DNA from: CABZJG01 sp902512685
GTDB lineage: Bacteria > Pseudomonadota > Alphaproteobacteria > Rhodobacterales > Rhodobacteraceae
Length of the DNA: 64,000 nt
NCBI GenBank assembly: GCA_051201605.1
Contig: CP179201.1
Coordinates: forward strand, 1,240,001 to 1,304,000
Direction of reading: 5' to 3'
Made by a program: the position numbers and the translations under genes. The notes under the pieces were generated by a model that saw nothing but the letters and a program-made list of their open reading frames with translations, made no database searches and was not told where the DNA came from. Below, in pieces: positions 8,949 through 18,505 of the stretch (the stretch's first letter is position 1; the number at the start of each line of letters is the position of its first letter).

Positions 8949-9226
8949 GAATTCCCTGTCCCGAATGCGGATCACGCGATCAGCGCGAGTTCGTTTATCA
9001 AGGTGCCGCCATCGCCTTGGACCGGCCGCAGGTCGATGACGATGATGCGGCCTGGGATGCCTATTTGCACCTGCGGGACAATCCGGCCGGGGAAACCCGT
9101 GATCTGTGGTATCATGAAGCGGGGTGCGGCTGCTGGCTCGTGGTGCGGCGAAATACGCTGACCCATGAAGTGCTGGGCGCCGAGTTGGCACTTGCGCACC
9201 CCAAAGCGAAGGGCGCTAGCGCATGA
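8945..9226 (+). CDS. soxD: Sarcosine oxidase subunit delta
   Basis: Small zinc-binding subunit (93 residues) of heterotetrameric sarcosine oxidase. The N-terminal IPCPECGSRD supplies two cysteines, and YHEAGCGCWLVV supplies a histidine and further cysteines for zinc, as known in the family. The first codon overlaps the mini-ORF stop, and the 3' end overlaps soxA by 4 bp (ATGA), indicating coupled translation and stoichiometric synthesis of the complex. Confidence 0.93.
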   Translation: MRIPCPECGSRDQREFVYQGAAIALDRPQVDDDDAAWDAYLHLRDNPAGETRDLWYHEAGCGCWLVVRRNTLTHEVLGAELALAHPKAKGASA

Positions 9227-12156
9227 GATTGAAAAGCACAGGTCAAATTGATCGCAGCCGGCCGCTGAAGTTTAGCTTTGACGGGGTCAGCTATAGCGGA
9301 TTTGCAGGGGATACTTTGGCCTCGGCGTTGCTGGCCAATGATGTGCGTCTGATCGGCCGGTCCTTTAAATACCACCGCCCGCGCGGGGTTCTGACGGCGG
9401 GCAGCGAAGAGCCGAACGCCTTGGTCACCCTGCGCCGGGGCCGAGGCCAAGACCCCAATATCTGCGCCACCCAGCAAGAGCTTTATGACGGGCTTGAAGC
9501 ACAAAGCCAAAACCGCTGGCCCAGTTTGAATTATGATCTTCTGTCGATAAATGATCTGGCCGCGCCTTTTATATCGGCCGGTTTTTATTACAAAACCTTC
9601 ATGTGGCCGAAAGCTTTTTGGGAACGGGTATATGAGCCGTTGATCCGCCGTGCGGCCGGGCTTGGGGCTTTGGACGGCGCACCTGATACCGACCGCTATG
9701 AGCAGGCTTTTGCGTTTTGCGATCTTTTGGTGATCGGCGCTGGACCGGCGGGGTTGATGGCCGCGCTCAGCTCAGCGCGCTCGGGGCTTGAAGTGATCCT
9801 TGCCGATGAAGACAGCCGCTTTGGCGGCCGCCTGAACAGTGAAACCTATGAAATTGGCGGCGCTGGCGGGGCAGATTGGGCAGCGCAGGTCACAGCAGAG
9901 CTGAAAGAGATGCCGAATGTGCGTCTTATGCCGCGCACCACGGTGACCGGCGCTTATGATCAGGGCACGTTTGGCGCGCTTGAGCGGGTCGCGCAGCATT
10001 TGCCTTCCGGGCAAGGCGATTTGCCCAAGGCCTGCTTTTGGCGGATTGTGTGCCGTCGCTCGATTTTGGCGGCTGGCGCGCTAGAGCGCGGTATTGCTTT
10101 TGCCAATAACGACCGGCCCGGTGTGATGATGGCCTCGGCGGTGCGCAGTTATATGAACCGCTTCGGTGTCGCGCCCGGCAAGGCAGTTGTCGTGTTTGGC
10201 AACAATGATAATGCAACCCGCACGGCCCAAGACCTTGCCCGCGCCGGCGTGCAGATAGCTGCCTATGTCGAGGCCCGCGAAAGCGCGGCGATCAAGGGCG
10301 ATTTTCCGGTCTACACCAATGCCCAGATTTGCAACACCACCGGACGGCGCGGGCTTGACGGGGTTACCCTGCGCCACGCGGGCGGCGAGATCAAGCTTGC
10401 GGCGGATTGTTTGGCCATGAGCGGCGGATGGAACCCCACGGTGCACCTCAGCGGCCACATGGGCGGCCGTCCGGTTTGGGAGGACAGCCTTCAGGCATTT
10501 CTGCCGGCCAAAGACGCAGTGCCGGGGATGCTTTATGCTGGTTCGACGAATGGAGAGATGTCAACCCAAGCCTGCCTGCGCTCGGGCGCAAAAATGGCTG
10601 AACAGGTTATAAAAGATCTTGGAAAAGCACCCAAAAAAATACACCTGCCGAAGGCCGAAGATGAAGCATATGCGATCACGGCGCTCTGGTCGGTGCCCGG
10701 AAAAGCCCGTGCGTGGCTGGATTTTCAAAATGATGTGACCACCAAGGATGTTGTGCAATCGGTGCAGGAAAATTACGCCTCGGTCGAGCATATGAAACGC
10801 TACACCACCCAAGGCATGGCCCCTGATCAGGGGAAAAATTCAAATGTATCAGCCTTGGCGATTTTGGCAGATGCCACCGGCCAAAGTATTGCCGGCACAG
10901 GCACCACCACGTTTCGCCCGCCCTATACGCCGGTTGCAATTGCCGCCATGGGCGCGTCCGGCGCTGGCAAAGGCTTTGCCCCCGAACGGATCAGCGCGGC
11001 GCAAAAAGCCATTGAGGAACGCGGTGCGCCGCTGATTGAGGCCGGGCTTTGGTATCGGCCAAGCTATTTTCCGCAGCCCGGAGAAACCACATGGCGGCAA
11101 TCATGCGACCGTGAGGTTGCGATGGTACGTAAGTCGGTCGGGGTGTGCGATGTCTCGACGCTGGGCAAAATCGACATTCAGGGGCCCGATGCGGGTAAGC
11201 TGCTTGATCTTGTTTACACAAACCGGTTTTCAACACTGAAAGAGCGCCGCGTGCGCTATGGGTTGATGCTGCGCGAAGACGGCTTCGTGATGGATGATGG
11301 AACCACGGGGCGGCTTGGACCAGAACATTATGTGATGACCACCACCACGGCTGCCGCAGGCGATGTGATGCGGCATCTTGAATTTGTGCATCAATGCTTG
11401 CATCCAAACTGGGATATCAACCTGATGTCCGTCACCGAGCACTGGGCGCAATTTGCCGTTGCAGGCCCGGATGCCAAAGTGCTGATCGAAGGGCTGCTCG
11501 ATGCACCGCTTGATACGAAAAGCTGGCCTTTCATGAGCTGCGGTGCCGTCAAAGTGATGGGGGTCGAGGCCCGTCTGTTCCGAATATCCTTTAGCGGCGA
11601 GCTTGGCTATGAGCTTGCAGTGCCCGCGCGCTATGGCGACAGCCTGTTTCGCATTTTGCTGGCGCGGGCTGAAGAAATGGGCGGCGGCGCCTACGGCATG
11701 GAGGCGCTTAATGTCTTGCGCATCGAAAAAGGCTTTATCACCCATGCGGAAATCCATGGCCGGATCACGGCCTTTGATCTGGGTATGCCGCAAATGGTCA
11801 GCAGCCAAAAAGACTGTATCGGCAAAGCTGCGGCGCAGCGCCCGGGTCTGCGCGATCCAGAGCGCGAGCGGCTCGTGGGCTTAAAACCTGTGGGCGCGGT
11901 TAAACAGCTGACAGCCGGCGCGCATCTTTTTGCCGCCGGTGAACTGCCAGTCAGCGCCCATGATCAGGGATACATCACATCGGTGGCCTATTCCCCGACC
12001 TTGGGGCATTATCTGGGCTTGGGCTTTTTGAAAAATGGGCCTGAGCGGATCGGCGAAATCATCAAAATGGTGGATCATATGCGCCAGATTGAAACATTGT
12101 GCGAAGTGATCCCCCCCGTGGCCTTTGATCCAGAAGGAGGGCGCACCCGTGCTTAG
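9223..12156 (+). CDS. soxA: Sarcosine oxidase subunit alpha
   Basis: 977-residue NAD- and folate-binding subunit. An N-terminal 2Fe-2S-fold-like domain (SFKYHRPRGVLTAG near residue 50) is followed by a nucleotide-binding domain with LLVIGAGPAGLMAAL at about 168, then a C-terminal aminomethyltransferase (GcvT-like) domain from about residue 610 (SVGVCDVSTLGKIDI, later GELGYELAVPARYG), where tetrahydrofolate accepts the methyl carbon. Full length for the family. It overlaps soxD by 4 bp and soxG by 8 bp. The GC-rich codon use matches its neighbours, so nothing suggests transfer. Confidence 0.96.
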   Translation: MRLKSTGQIDRSRPLKFSFDGVSYSGFAGDTLASALLANDVRLIGRSFKYHRPRGVLTAGSEEPNALVTLRRGRGQDPNICATQQELYDGLEAQSQNRWPSLNYDLLSINDLAAPFISAGFYYKTFMWPKAFWERVYEPLIRRAAGLGALDGAPDTDRYEQAFAFCDLLVIGAGPAGLMAALSSARSGLEVILADEDSRFGGRLNSETYEIGGAGGADWAAQVTAELKEMPNVRLMPRTTVTGAYDQGTFGALERVAQHLPSGQGDLPKACFWRIVCRRSILAAGALERGIAFANNDRPGVMMASAVRSYMNRFGVAPGKAVVVFGNNDNATRTAQDLARAGVQIAAYVEARESAAIKGDFPVYTNAQICNTTGRRGLDGVTLRHAGGEIKLAADCLAMSGGWNPTVHLSGHMGGRPVWEDSLQAFLPAKDAVPGMLYAGSTNGEMSTQACLRSGAKMAEQVIKDLGKAPKKIHLPKAEDEAYAITALWSVPGKARAWLDFQNDVTTKDVVQSVQENYASVEHMKRYTTQGMAPDQGKNSNVSALAILADATGQSIAGTGTTTFRPPYTPVAIAAMGASGAGKGFAPERISAAQKAIEERGAPLIEAGLWYRPSYFPQPGETTWRQSCDREVAMVRKSVGVCDVSTLGKIDIQGPDAGKLLDLVYTNRFSTLKERRVRYGLMLREDGFVMDDGTTGRLGPEHYVMTTTTAAAGDVMRHLEFVHQCLHPNWDINLMSVTEHWAQFAVAGPDAKVLIEGLLDAPLDTKSWPFMSCGAVKVMGVEARLFRISFSGELGYELAVPARYGDSLFRILLARAEEMGGGAYGMEALNVLRIEKGFITHAEIHGRITAFDLGMPQMVSSQKDCIGKAAAQRPGLRDPERERLVGLKPVGAVKQLTAGAHLFAAGELPVSAHDQGYITSVAYSPTLGHYLGLGFLKNGPERIGEIIKMVDHMRQIETLCEVIPPVAFDPEGGRTRA

Positions 12157-12697
12157 CTTGACTGCAAAATCAGCCTGTGATGGGCTTTTGCCACTGACCA
12201 TAGGCTCAGTATCGGCGGCGGAAATGAGCTTGCCGGCACTTACCGCGCTGAGCTGCCGCGCAGATCAGCAAAAAGCGCTTTCCTCTGCCCTGAAAACCCA
12301 CCATGGACTGACGCTTCCGGCCACGCAAAGGGCAACAGGAAAAGCCTCGGCGCGCTGCTTGTGGTATGGGGCGCAATATCTTTTGATCGGTCCAAAACCG
12401 CATGCCTTCTTGGCCAAAACCGCCGCCCTAGTGGATCAAACAGACGGCTTTGCGGCGATCACACTTAAAGGCAGGCACAGCCGAGAGGTGCTCGCAAGAC
12501 TGGTTCCAATTGACCTTAGCCCTGCCGTGTTCAAACAGGGCCATAGCGCCCGTAGCTTGCTGCATCACATTCATATTTCTATCACGCGCGTTCCCAAAGA
12601 CGGTTTTTTAATTCTGGCGCCGCGCTCGATGGCGGGAACGTTGATCAAGGATTTGAAATCAGCGATGCAAACTGTGGCGGCGCGGGACGCGCTATGA
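12149..12697 (+). CDS. soxG: Sarcosine oxidase subunit gamma
   Basis: Last subunit of heterotetrameric sarcosine oxidase, 182 residues, a small GcvT-like fold. The GTG at 12149 is chosen over the upstream in-frame ATG at 12125 because GGAGG sits 8 bp before it and it gives the usual 8-bp overlap with soxA. Visible features are LWYGAQYLLIG and the region GRHSREVLARLVPIDLSP, which is characteristic of SoxG, and a C-terminal PRSMAGTLIKDL. Sequence conservation is low in this family, so the call leans partly on operon position. Confidence 0.9.
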   Translation: MLSLTAKSACDGLLPLTIGSVSAAEMSLPALTALSCRADQQKALSSALKTHHGLTLPATQRATGKASARCLWYGAQYLLIGPKPHAFLAKTAALVDQTDGFAAITLKGRHSREVLARLVPIDLSPAVFKQGHSARSLLHHIHISITRVPKDGFLILAPRSMAGTLIKDLKSAMQTVAARDAL

Positions 12698-12789
12698 TCC
12701 GCTTTTGGTTTGAAAATCTCATTGCTAGATAAACCCGATGTGCACAGAGAGGGCTGGACTTTGCAAGGCCAAGGGCAGATATTTACATC

Positions 12790-14736
12790 ATGAGCCTGCC
12801 GCCCGGATTCCTTGACGAGTTACGCACCCGTGTCAGCCTAACCTCAGTGGTTGGGCGCAAAGTATCGTGGGATATGCGCAAATCCAATCAGGGCAAAGGT
12901 GATATGTGGGCACCTTGCCCATTTCACCAAGAAAAGACCGCCTCGTTCCACGTTGATGACCGCAAAGGGTTTTACTATTGCTTTGGCTGTCAGGCCAAAG
13001 GCGATGCGATCAGTTTTATCAAAGACACCGAAAACGTCAGCTTTATCGAAGCGGTTGAAATTCTGGCAGGTGAGGCGGGGATGAGCATGCCAGCGCGCGA
13101 TCCGCAGGCGCGCGAAAAAGCAGATCATCGCAGTGAGCTTAGCGATGTGATGGAGCAGGCGGTGCGGTATTTTAGAATGTCGCTGAACACCGCCGCCGCC
13201 GCGCCAGCACGCAGCTATCTGGAAGGGCGCGGGTTAAGCCCCGCCGCCCAAGAGCGCTTTGATCTGGGTTTTGCGCTGGATGATCGCAGCGCGCTGATCC
13301 GCCATTTGACCGATAGCGGTTTGGCCATTGAAAAAATTATTGAAACCGGGCTTTGTATCAAGCCCGATGATGGCGGCGCGCCTTATGACCGGTTTCGGGG
13401 CCGCATTATGTTTCCCATTCGCGATATGCGCGGTCGGTGCATTGCCTTTGGTGGGCGGGCTATGGACCCAGCGGCGCGGGCCAAATACCTAAATTCGCCT
13501 GAAACAACGCTGTTTGACAAAGGCCGGTCGCTTTACAATCAGGCGGCGGCGCGCTCAGAGCTGGGCAAAGACAGCCCCATGATTGTCGCCGAAGGCTATA
13601 TGGATGTCATCGCGCTGGTTGAGGCAGGGTTTGGCGCCTCTGTTGCGCCGCTTGGCACGGCGATCACCGAAGATCAGCTAACTTTGATGTGGCGCATGCA
13701 TGCAGAGCCAATCATTGCCTTGGACGGGGATGCAGCGGGATTGCGGGCCGCTTACCGTTTGATTGATCTGGCACTGCCGATGCTGGAAACTGGCCGCGCG
13801 CTGCGCTTTGCTCTGATGCCGCAGGGCCAAGACCCGGATGATGTTATTCGCCAAGGCGGCCCGCAGGCCCTGCAAGCCCTGCTGGATCAGGCGGTGCCAA
13901 TGGTCGAATTGATGTGGCAGCAGGCCACTGAAGGGCAGGTCTATGACAGCCCCGAGCGCAAAGCCGCGCTGGATAAAACAATCGGTTCTAAAATCGCGTT
14001 GATCCGCGATCAGGGTCTGCGCACCCATTATCAAAATGCTGTAAAGGAATTGCGCTGGAATTTGTTTCGCCCGAAGCGCAGTTCAAATGCCGGGCGCGGG
14101 CGGTTTGTGGCAGGCGGACGGCCAAGTTCTGCGCAGCCCTCGACCAAAGCATCGGATTTGGCCGCCGCTGATGACGGCGTTGCGCAATATATCCGCGAGG
14201 CTGTGATTATTGCTGTTCTGATCGCCAGTCCGGCAGTGATTGATCAGGTGCTTGATGATCTCAGCATGCTTGAATTTGCAGATGCGGATCTAGACCGGAT
14301 GCTAAAGATTTTGCGTGGCGGCGGTTTTGCCGATCGCAGCGAGGTCGAGGCGCGGATTGCCGAAGCGCTGGGCGCGGGGGCTCTTGAAAAGCTGTGGGCC
14401 ACCGGCCATGTGGCCATCACGCCCTGTCTGCGTCATCCGGGCAATATTGAAATGGCGCGCATGACGGTTGAGGAAGAGCTGGCAAAGCTTGGCAGCGAAC
14501 AAGGGCTGGCCGCCGAGTTGAACGAAGCCATCAAAGATCCGCAGCAGGCGATTGATGATACCTCTTTGTGGCGGCTTACCCGCGCGGCAGAGGCCAAAAA
14601 TCGTGCCACTCAACCCGATCAACAGGACAAAGTTCAATACGATTTGGCCAATAATGGAGCCCGAATCAATCGCGATGAGCGCAATAAATTAGACGCACTT
14701 TTAGAAGAAATATCCTCTAGCAGGACCAAACGTTGA
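12790..14736 (+). CDS. dnaG: DNA primase DnaG
   Basis: Replicative primase that makes RNA primers at the fork. 648 residues. The N-terminal CHC2 zinc finger spans about residues 41-65 (APCPFHQEKTASF and YYCFGCQAKGDA); the Toprim catalytic core has MIVAEGYMDVIAL and ALDGDAAGLRAAY; the C-terminal third is the DnaB-helicase-interacting region. It lies upstream of rpoD, as in the classic macromolecular synthesis operon; rpsU is absent from this position. Separated from soxG by 92 bp with no other feature seen. Confidence 0.97.
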   Translation: MSLPPGFLDELRTRVSLTSVVGRKVSWDMRKSNQGKGDMWAPCPFHQEKTASFHVDDRKGFYYCFGCQAKGDAISFIKDTENVSFIEAVEILAGEAGMSMPARDPQAREKADHRSELSDVMEQAVRYFRMSLNTAAAAPARSYLEGRGLSPAAQERFDLGFALDDRSALIRHLTDSGLAIEKIIETGLCIKPDDGGAPYDRFRGRIMFPIRDMRGRCIAFGGRAMDPAARAKYLNSPETTLFDKGRSLYNQAAARSELGKDSPMIVAEGYMDVIALVEAGFGASVAPLGTAITEDQLTLMWRMHAEPIIALDGDAAGLRAAYRLIDLALPMLETGRALRFALMPQGQDPDDVIRQGGPQALQALLDQAVPMVELMWQQATEGQVYDSPERKAALDKTIGSKIALIRDQGLRTHYQNAVKELRWNLFRPKRSSNAGRGRFVAGGRPSSAQPSTKASDLAAADDGVAQYIREAVIIAVLIASPAVIDQVLDDLSMLEFADADLDRMLKILRGGGFADRSEVEARIAEALGAGALEKLWATGHVAITPCLRHPGNIEMARMTVEEELAKLGSEQGLAAELNEAIKDPQQAIDDTSLWRLTRAAEAKNRATQPDQQDKVQYDLANNGARINRDERNKLDALLEEISSSRTKR

Positions 14737-14781
14737 AATTTTGGTGAGGAATTCCCAATTAAAAGCAGTTAAACGGGTGTG

Positions 14782-14822
14782 CGAATCACCAGATCACGGT
14801 AATGATTCGTCTATCCGAATCA
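14782..14822. promoter_or_regulatory. Cluster of three GANTC sites in the rpoD leader
   Basis: CGAATCA at 14782-14788, TGATTCG at 14803-14809 and CGAATCA at 14816-14822. Each contains a GANTC core, the CcrM methylation target in alphaproteobacteria, and the last two form a perfect 7-bp inverted repeat with a 6-bp spacer. They lie 24-64 bp before the rpoD start. GcrA/CcrM-type or other regulator binding is inferred. Confidence 0.4.
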
Positions 14823-14845
14823 CATGCCCCAGTTAGGATACAATA

Positions 14846-16822
14846 ATGGCCGCAAAAGACGCTGACGATCGTAAGTCCGACGACCAAGACGCCGACATAT
14901 CGCTTGATATGAGCCATACGGCGGTCAAGAAGATGATCGCTGAGGCGCGTGAGAAGGGGTATATTACCTATGATCAGCTGAATCACGTGCTGCCCCCGGA
15001 TCAGGTCTCCTCTGAACAGATCGAAGACGTGATGTCGATGCTGTCCGAAATGGGCATCAATATCATTGAGGACGAAGAGGCCGAGGACGAAGACAAGGGC
15101 GCCACGGATTTGGTGGCAACCACCGGGGCGAAAGAAGTCGTTGTCTCAACCGGTGAAACCGAAAAGCTTGATCGTACCGATGATCCTGTGCGCATGTATC
15201 TGCGCGAAATGGGGTCGGTTGAGCTGCTCAGCCGAGAAGGCGAGATCGCAATTGCCAAACGCATCGAGGCGGGGCGCAATACAATGATCTTGGGGCTGTG
15301 CGAAAGCCCGCTGACGTTTCAGGCGATCACCATTTGGCGTGATGAATTGCTAAGCGAAGATATTCTGCTGCGCGATGTGATTGATCTTGAAGCGACCTTT
15401 GGCGAGCAGTTGAGCGAAGACGGCGAAGAGCCGGTGATCAACACCGCTGCGGTGGCTGATGCCCAGCCCAAGGCCCAAGAGGCGCCGGAACTGGACGCCG
15501 ACGGCAACCCAATCATCAGTGATGATGACGATGATGATGATGAGCATTCAAATCTGTCGCTCGCGGCCATGGAGGCAGCGCTTAAACCGCAGGTTCTGGA
15601 AAGCCTTGACCGGATTGCCAATGATTATATCAAACTCTCCGAAATGCAGGATTTGCGGATTTCCGCAGCCCTCAGTGAAACCGGAAGTTATTCTGAAGCT
15701 GACGAAGAAACCTATCAGGCGCTGCGTGCAGAGATTGTCGAGCTTGTCAACGAACTGCATTTGCACAACAACCGTATCGAAGCGTTGATTGATCAGCTTT
15801 ACGGCATCAACCGCCGGATTATGCAGATCGACAGCGCGATGGTGAAGCTGGCCGATCAGGCGCGGATCAACCGCCGTGAATTCATCGAAGAATACCGCGG
15901 TCATGAATTAGATCCGACCTGGATGGAACGGATGGCGGAAAAGCCCGGTCGCGGTTGGCAAATGTTCATTGAGCGCGCGACTTCAAAAGTCGCCGAGTTG
16001 CGCTCTGATATGGCGCAGGTTGGCCAATATGTCGGTTTGGAAATCGGCGAGTTTCGCCGCATTGTATCTCAGGTGCAAAAAGGCGAAAAAGAAGCCCGTC
16101 AGGCAAAAAAGGAAATGGTCGAAGCCAATTTGCGCTTGGTTATTTCAATTGCCAAAAAATACACCAATCGCGGGTTGCAATTCCTTGATCTGATCCAAGA
16201 GGGCAACATTGGCCTGATGAAGGCGGTGGATAAATTTGAATATCGCCGGGGCTATAAGTTTTCCACTTATGCCACGTGGTGGATTCGCCAGGCGATCACA
16301 CGGTCGATTGCGGATCAGGCGCGCACCATCCGTATTCCTGTGCATATGATTGAAACCATCAACAAACTGGTGCGTACCGGACGCCAGATGCTGCATGAAA
16401 TTGGCCGTGAGCCAACGCCAGAGGAATTGGCGCATAAACTTCAAATGCCGCTGGAAAAAGTCCGCAAGGTGATGAAGATCGCCAAAGAGCCGATTTCGCT
16501 TGAAACCCCGATCGGTGACGAAGAAGACAGCCAATTGGGCGATTTCATTCCGGACTCGAACGCGGTTCTGCCGCTTGATAGCGCGATTCAGGAAAACCTC
16601 AAAGAAACCACCACCCGTGTGTTGGCATCACTGACACCGCGCGAAGAGCGGGTTTTGCGGATGCGCTTTGGCATCGGCATGAACACCGATCACACGCTCG
16701 AAGAGGTTGGCCAGCAATTTAGCGTGACCCGCGAACGTATCCGTCAGATTGAAGCCAAGGCGCTGCGCAAGCTCAAACACCCCTCGCGCTCACGCAAACT
16801 GCGCAGTTTCCTTGATCAGTAA
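14846..16822 (+). CDS. rpoD: RNA polymerase primary sigma factor RpoD (sigma-70)
   Basis: Housekeeping sigma factor, 658 residues. Region 1.1 is at the N-terminus (MIAEAREKGYITYDQLNHVL), region 1.2 near residue 112 (DPVRMYLREMG). Then comes a large non-conserved region holding an acidic run of seven aspartates near residue 225, encoded by GAT/GAC repeats. Region 2 is around 430-490 (FLDLIQEGNIGLMKAVDKFE, YATWWIRQAITRSI) and region 4 at the C-terminus (VTRERIRQIEAKALRKLKHP) reads the -35 element. Length and the long insertion are normal for alphaproteobacteria. Follows dnaG by 109 bp. Confidence 0.97.
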   Translation: MAAKDADDRKSDDQDADISLDMSHTAVKKMIAEAREKGYITYDQLNHVLPPDQVSSEQIEDVMSMLSEMGINIIEDEEAEDEDKGATDLVATTGAKEVVVSTGETEKLDRTDDPVRMYLREMGSVELLSREGEIAIAKRIEAGRNTMILGLCESPLTFQAITIWRDELLSEDILLRDVIDLEATFGEQLSEDGEEPVINTAAVADAQPKAQEAPELDADGNPIISDDDDDDDEHSNLSLAAMEAALKPQVLESLDRIANDYIKLSEMQDLRISAALSETGSYSEADEETYQALRAEIVELVNELHLHNNRIEALIDQLYGINRRIMQIDSAMVKLADQARINRREFIEEYRGHELDPTWMERMAEKPGRGWQMFIERATSKVAELRSDMAQVGQYVGLEIGEFRRIVSQVQKGEKEARQAKKEMVEANLRLVISIAKKYTNRGLQFLDLIQEGNIGLMKAVDKFEYRRGYKFSTYATWWIRQAITRSIADQARTIRIPVHMIETINKLVRTGRQMLHEIGREPTPEELAHKLQMPLEKVRKVMKIAKEPISLETPIGDEEDSQLGDFIPDSNAVLPLDSAIQENLKETTTRVLASLTPREERVLRMRFGIGMNTDHTLEEVGQQFSVTRERIRQIEAKALRKLKHPSRSRKLRSFLDQ

Positions 16823-16850
16823 AGCAAAACTTTGACATTTACTGTGCCTT

Positions 16851-16868
16851 GATTGCCTCTGGGCAATC
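16851..16868 (+). terminator. Hairpin after rpoD, possible terminator
   Basis: GATTGCC TCTG GGCAATC: perfect 7-bp stem with a 4-nt loop, 29 bp after the rpoD stop. There is no T-run behind it, so it may only stabilise the mRNA 3' end or work as a weak terminator. Confidence 0.35.
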
Positions 16869-17054
16869 CAGGGTGGTGAGTTTATGCGCCGCGCACAATC
16901 TATGCTTGCAAACAAATTTTTGATGGTCCAGATTATCGCAATATTCTGAGATTAAGCATGCCTGCATGCAATGCGGCGTATATTTGAAAACACAGCTTTT
17001 TAGTTAAGAGCACGAAGTCATATTGCCTGCCAATTTACGTGGGATTTTTAGAAG

Positions 17055-17315
17055 ATGAAAGACAAACCTAAAGTTGTTCTGTCCGTCAATCACGATGGAG
17101 CGACAATATGCGTTGATGTATTTCAGCGATGTGATGGAACATTTGGATTTGAAGAATACAGAAGAGATCCCGAAGATAATACCGGCTGGTTTGCAATTGG
17201 CCATCATGCGCATATAATTTTTACAGATATTGATAGTGCGAAAAACGCAGCAATTCAGAAGGTAGATTGGCTTAAAGGCTTTTCTGTGCCGACAGTCGCA
17301 AGGGGGGTATTTTGA
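17055..17315 (+). CDS. Conserved small protein of unknown function
   Basis: 86 residues, not assignable to a named family by eye. It contains GTFGFEEYRRDPEDNTGWF, a pattern I associate with short uncharacterised alphaproteobacterial proteins, and no membrane segment or signal peptide. A clear start lies at 17055, and its TGA overlaps the TTG start of the following phosphatase gene by 4 bp (TTGA), so the two are translationally coupled and probably cotranscribed. The 232 bp between rpoD and this gene contain only the hairpin at 16851. Confidence 0.6.
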   Translation: MKDKPKVVLSVNHDGATICVDVFQRCDGTFGFEEYRRDPEDNTGWFAIGHHAHIIFTDIDSAKNAAIQKVDWLKGFSVPTVARGVF

Positions 17316-17863
17316 AAACCATTTATCTCATCCGCCACGCGCAATCGACCGGTCAGCAACCCGATGGCGACCTGACAGAACTTGGCAAAAAACAGGCGCA
17401 GGATTTAATCGCACGTCTGAGTTACATTGCCCCTGATGGCGCATATTCAAGCCCCTATCTGAGGGCTCTAGACACAATCAGGCCTTATTGCGATCGCGTT
17501 GGCCTTGATATTCAAACTGATCCTGATCTTGCTGAGCGGCGGCTCAAGCCTTTTGATCTGTGGCTTCCCTTTGATGAATTGATGCATCACCTACGGCTCT
17601 CTTTTGAAAACTGGGACTACAAAATGAAGGGCGGCGAGTCGCTCAATGACACCAAAGGCGGCGCCCTGCAAGGGCTTGGAAAAATCGCGCAAAGTAATTT
17701 TGAACGCCCGATTGTTGCCGCTCACGGCAATCTTATCGCCGCGGTACTGGGCACCATAAACCCTGACTTTGGGTTTGAACAATGGCGCGCCATGAAGAAC
17801 CCGCATCTTTATCGTTTGTCTTTTTCAGGTGATGCGCCTGTACTTTTTGAAGATCTGGATTGA
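17312..17863 (+). CDS. Histidine phosphatase family protein (phosphoglycerate-mutase-like)
   Basis: 183 residues with the N-terminal phosphohistidine motif LIRHAQSTG (residues 6-14), the acid/base region around residue 70, and the second catalytic histidine in VAAHGNLIAAVLG near residue 135. A TTG start at 17312 is required: a G-run ribosome site precedes it, and the RHA motif follows at the usual distance. The substrate (phospho-sugar, phosphoprotein or other) cannot be read from the sequence. It overlaps the preceding small gene by 4 bp. Confidence 0.82.
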   Translation: MKTIYLIRHAQSTGQQPDGDLTELGKKQAQDLIARLSYIAPDGAYSSPYLRALDTIRPYCDRVGLDIQTDPDLAERRLKPFDLWLPFDELMHHLRLSFENWDYKMKGGESLNDTKGGALQGLGKIAQSNFERPIVAAHGNLIAAVLGTINPDFGFEQWRAMKNPHLYRLSFSGDAPVLFEDLD

Positions 17864-17927
17864 GCTATCGCGCATAGCCTAAATTCTTGGTATCTTGCGG
17901 TGAAAGTTAAAACCGTATGGATCAGCG

Positions 17928-18347
17928 ATGCAAACCACATTTACCATTCAAACCCAAGGGCCGGGGCTTTATGAATTTACCGGCGATATAGCGCAGTGGC
18001 TGCGCAGGGTTCACAAAGACGGCGAGGGCCTGTTGACGCTGTTTATCCGCCATACCTCGGCCAGTTTGGTCATTCAGGAAAATGCCGATCCCGAAGTGCA
18101 GACCGATCTGGCGGAATTTTTTCACCGATTGGTGCCGCCGACGACCGATCCGTCGATGTCTTATTTGACCCACACTTATGAAGGCCCCGATGATATGCCA
18201 GCGCATATCAAAGCCGCGCTTTTACCCAGCCATTTATCGATCCCGTTTTAGGATGGCGTGCTGTGCCTTGGCACGTGGCAGGGGATCTATTTATTCGAGC
18301 ATCGCAGCCGCCCGCACAGCCGTCAGGTGGTGGCTCATATAGGCTAA
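17928..18347 (+). pseudogene. YjbQ-family protein interrupted by an in-frame TAG
   Basis: YjbQ/UPF0047 family (TIM-barrel-like, thiamin-phosphate-synthase-related activity reported for E. coli YjbQ). The first 107 residues carry LFIRHTSASLVIQENADP and the histidine-rich middle, then a TAG at 18249-18251 follows HLSIPF. The same frame continues without any indel as DGVLCLGTWQGIYLFEHRSR and ends at a TAA at 18345, giving 139 residues, the normal family length and its conserved C-terminus. One base change at the amber codon would restore the full protein. Either a recent nonsense mutation, a sequencing error, or readthrough. Confidence 0.85.
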
Positions 18348-18505
18348 AATGGGGTATTTTCGCACCACCGCGATACTGCCGCGATACAGACGCAATACCG
18401 ACATGGCGTTTCTGGAAGAGCAGGGCGGCAATTGGCAAAAAAACCGCAAGGTTTAGTGAGTGAAATTGCACCCTACACAAATCATAGCGGCTGGCCTATA
18501 GTGCC

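Noticed and set aside
7613..12697. N-methylglutamate dehydrogenase (mgd) instead of sarcosine oxidase
   Set aside because: Subunits are homologous, but the gene order B-D-A-G, the lengths and the lack of gmaS and glutamine-amidotransferase-like neighbours favour sarcosine oxidase.
15510..15545. GAT trinucleotide run as a phase-variable repeat
   Set aside because: The run keeps the frame and lies in the non-conserved acidic region of RpoD; GAT/GAC mixing argues against slippage.
15319..15621. Serine-rich minus-strand frame in rpoD
   Set aside because: It is the antisense reading of the acidic rpoD insertion (GAT/GAC repeats).
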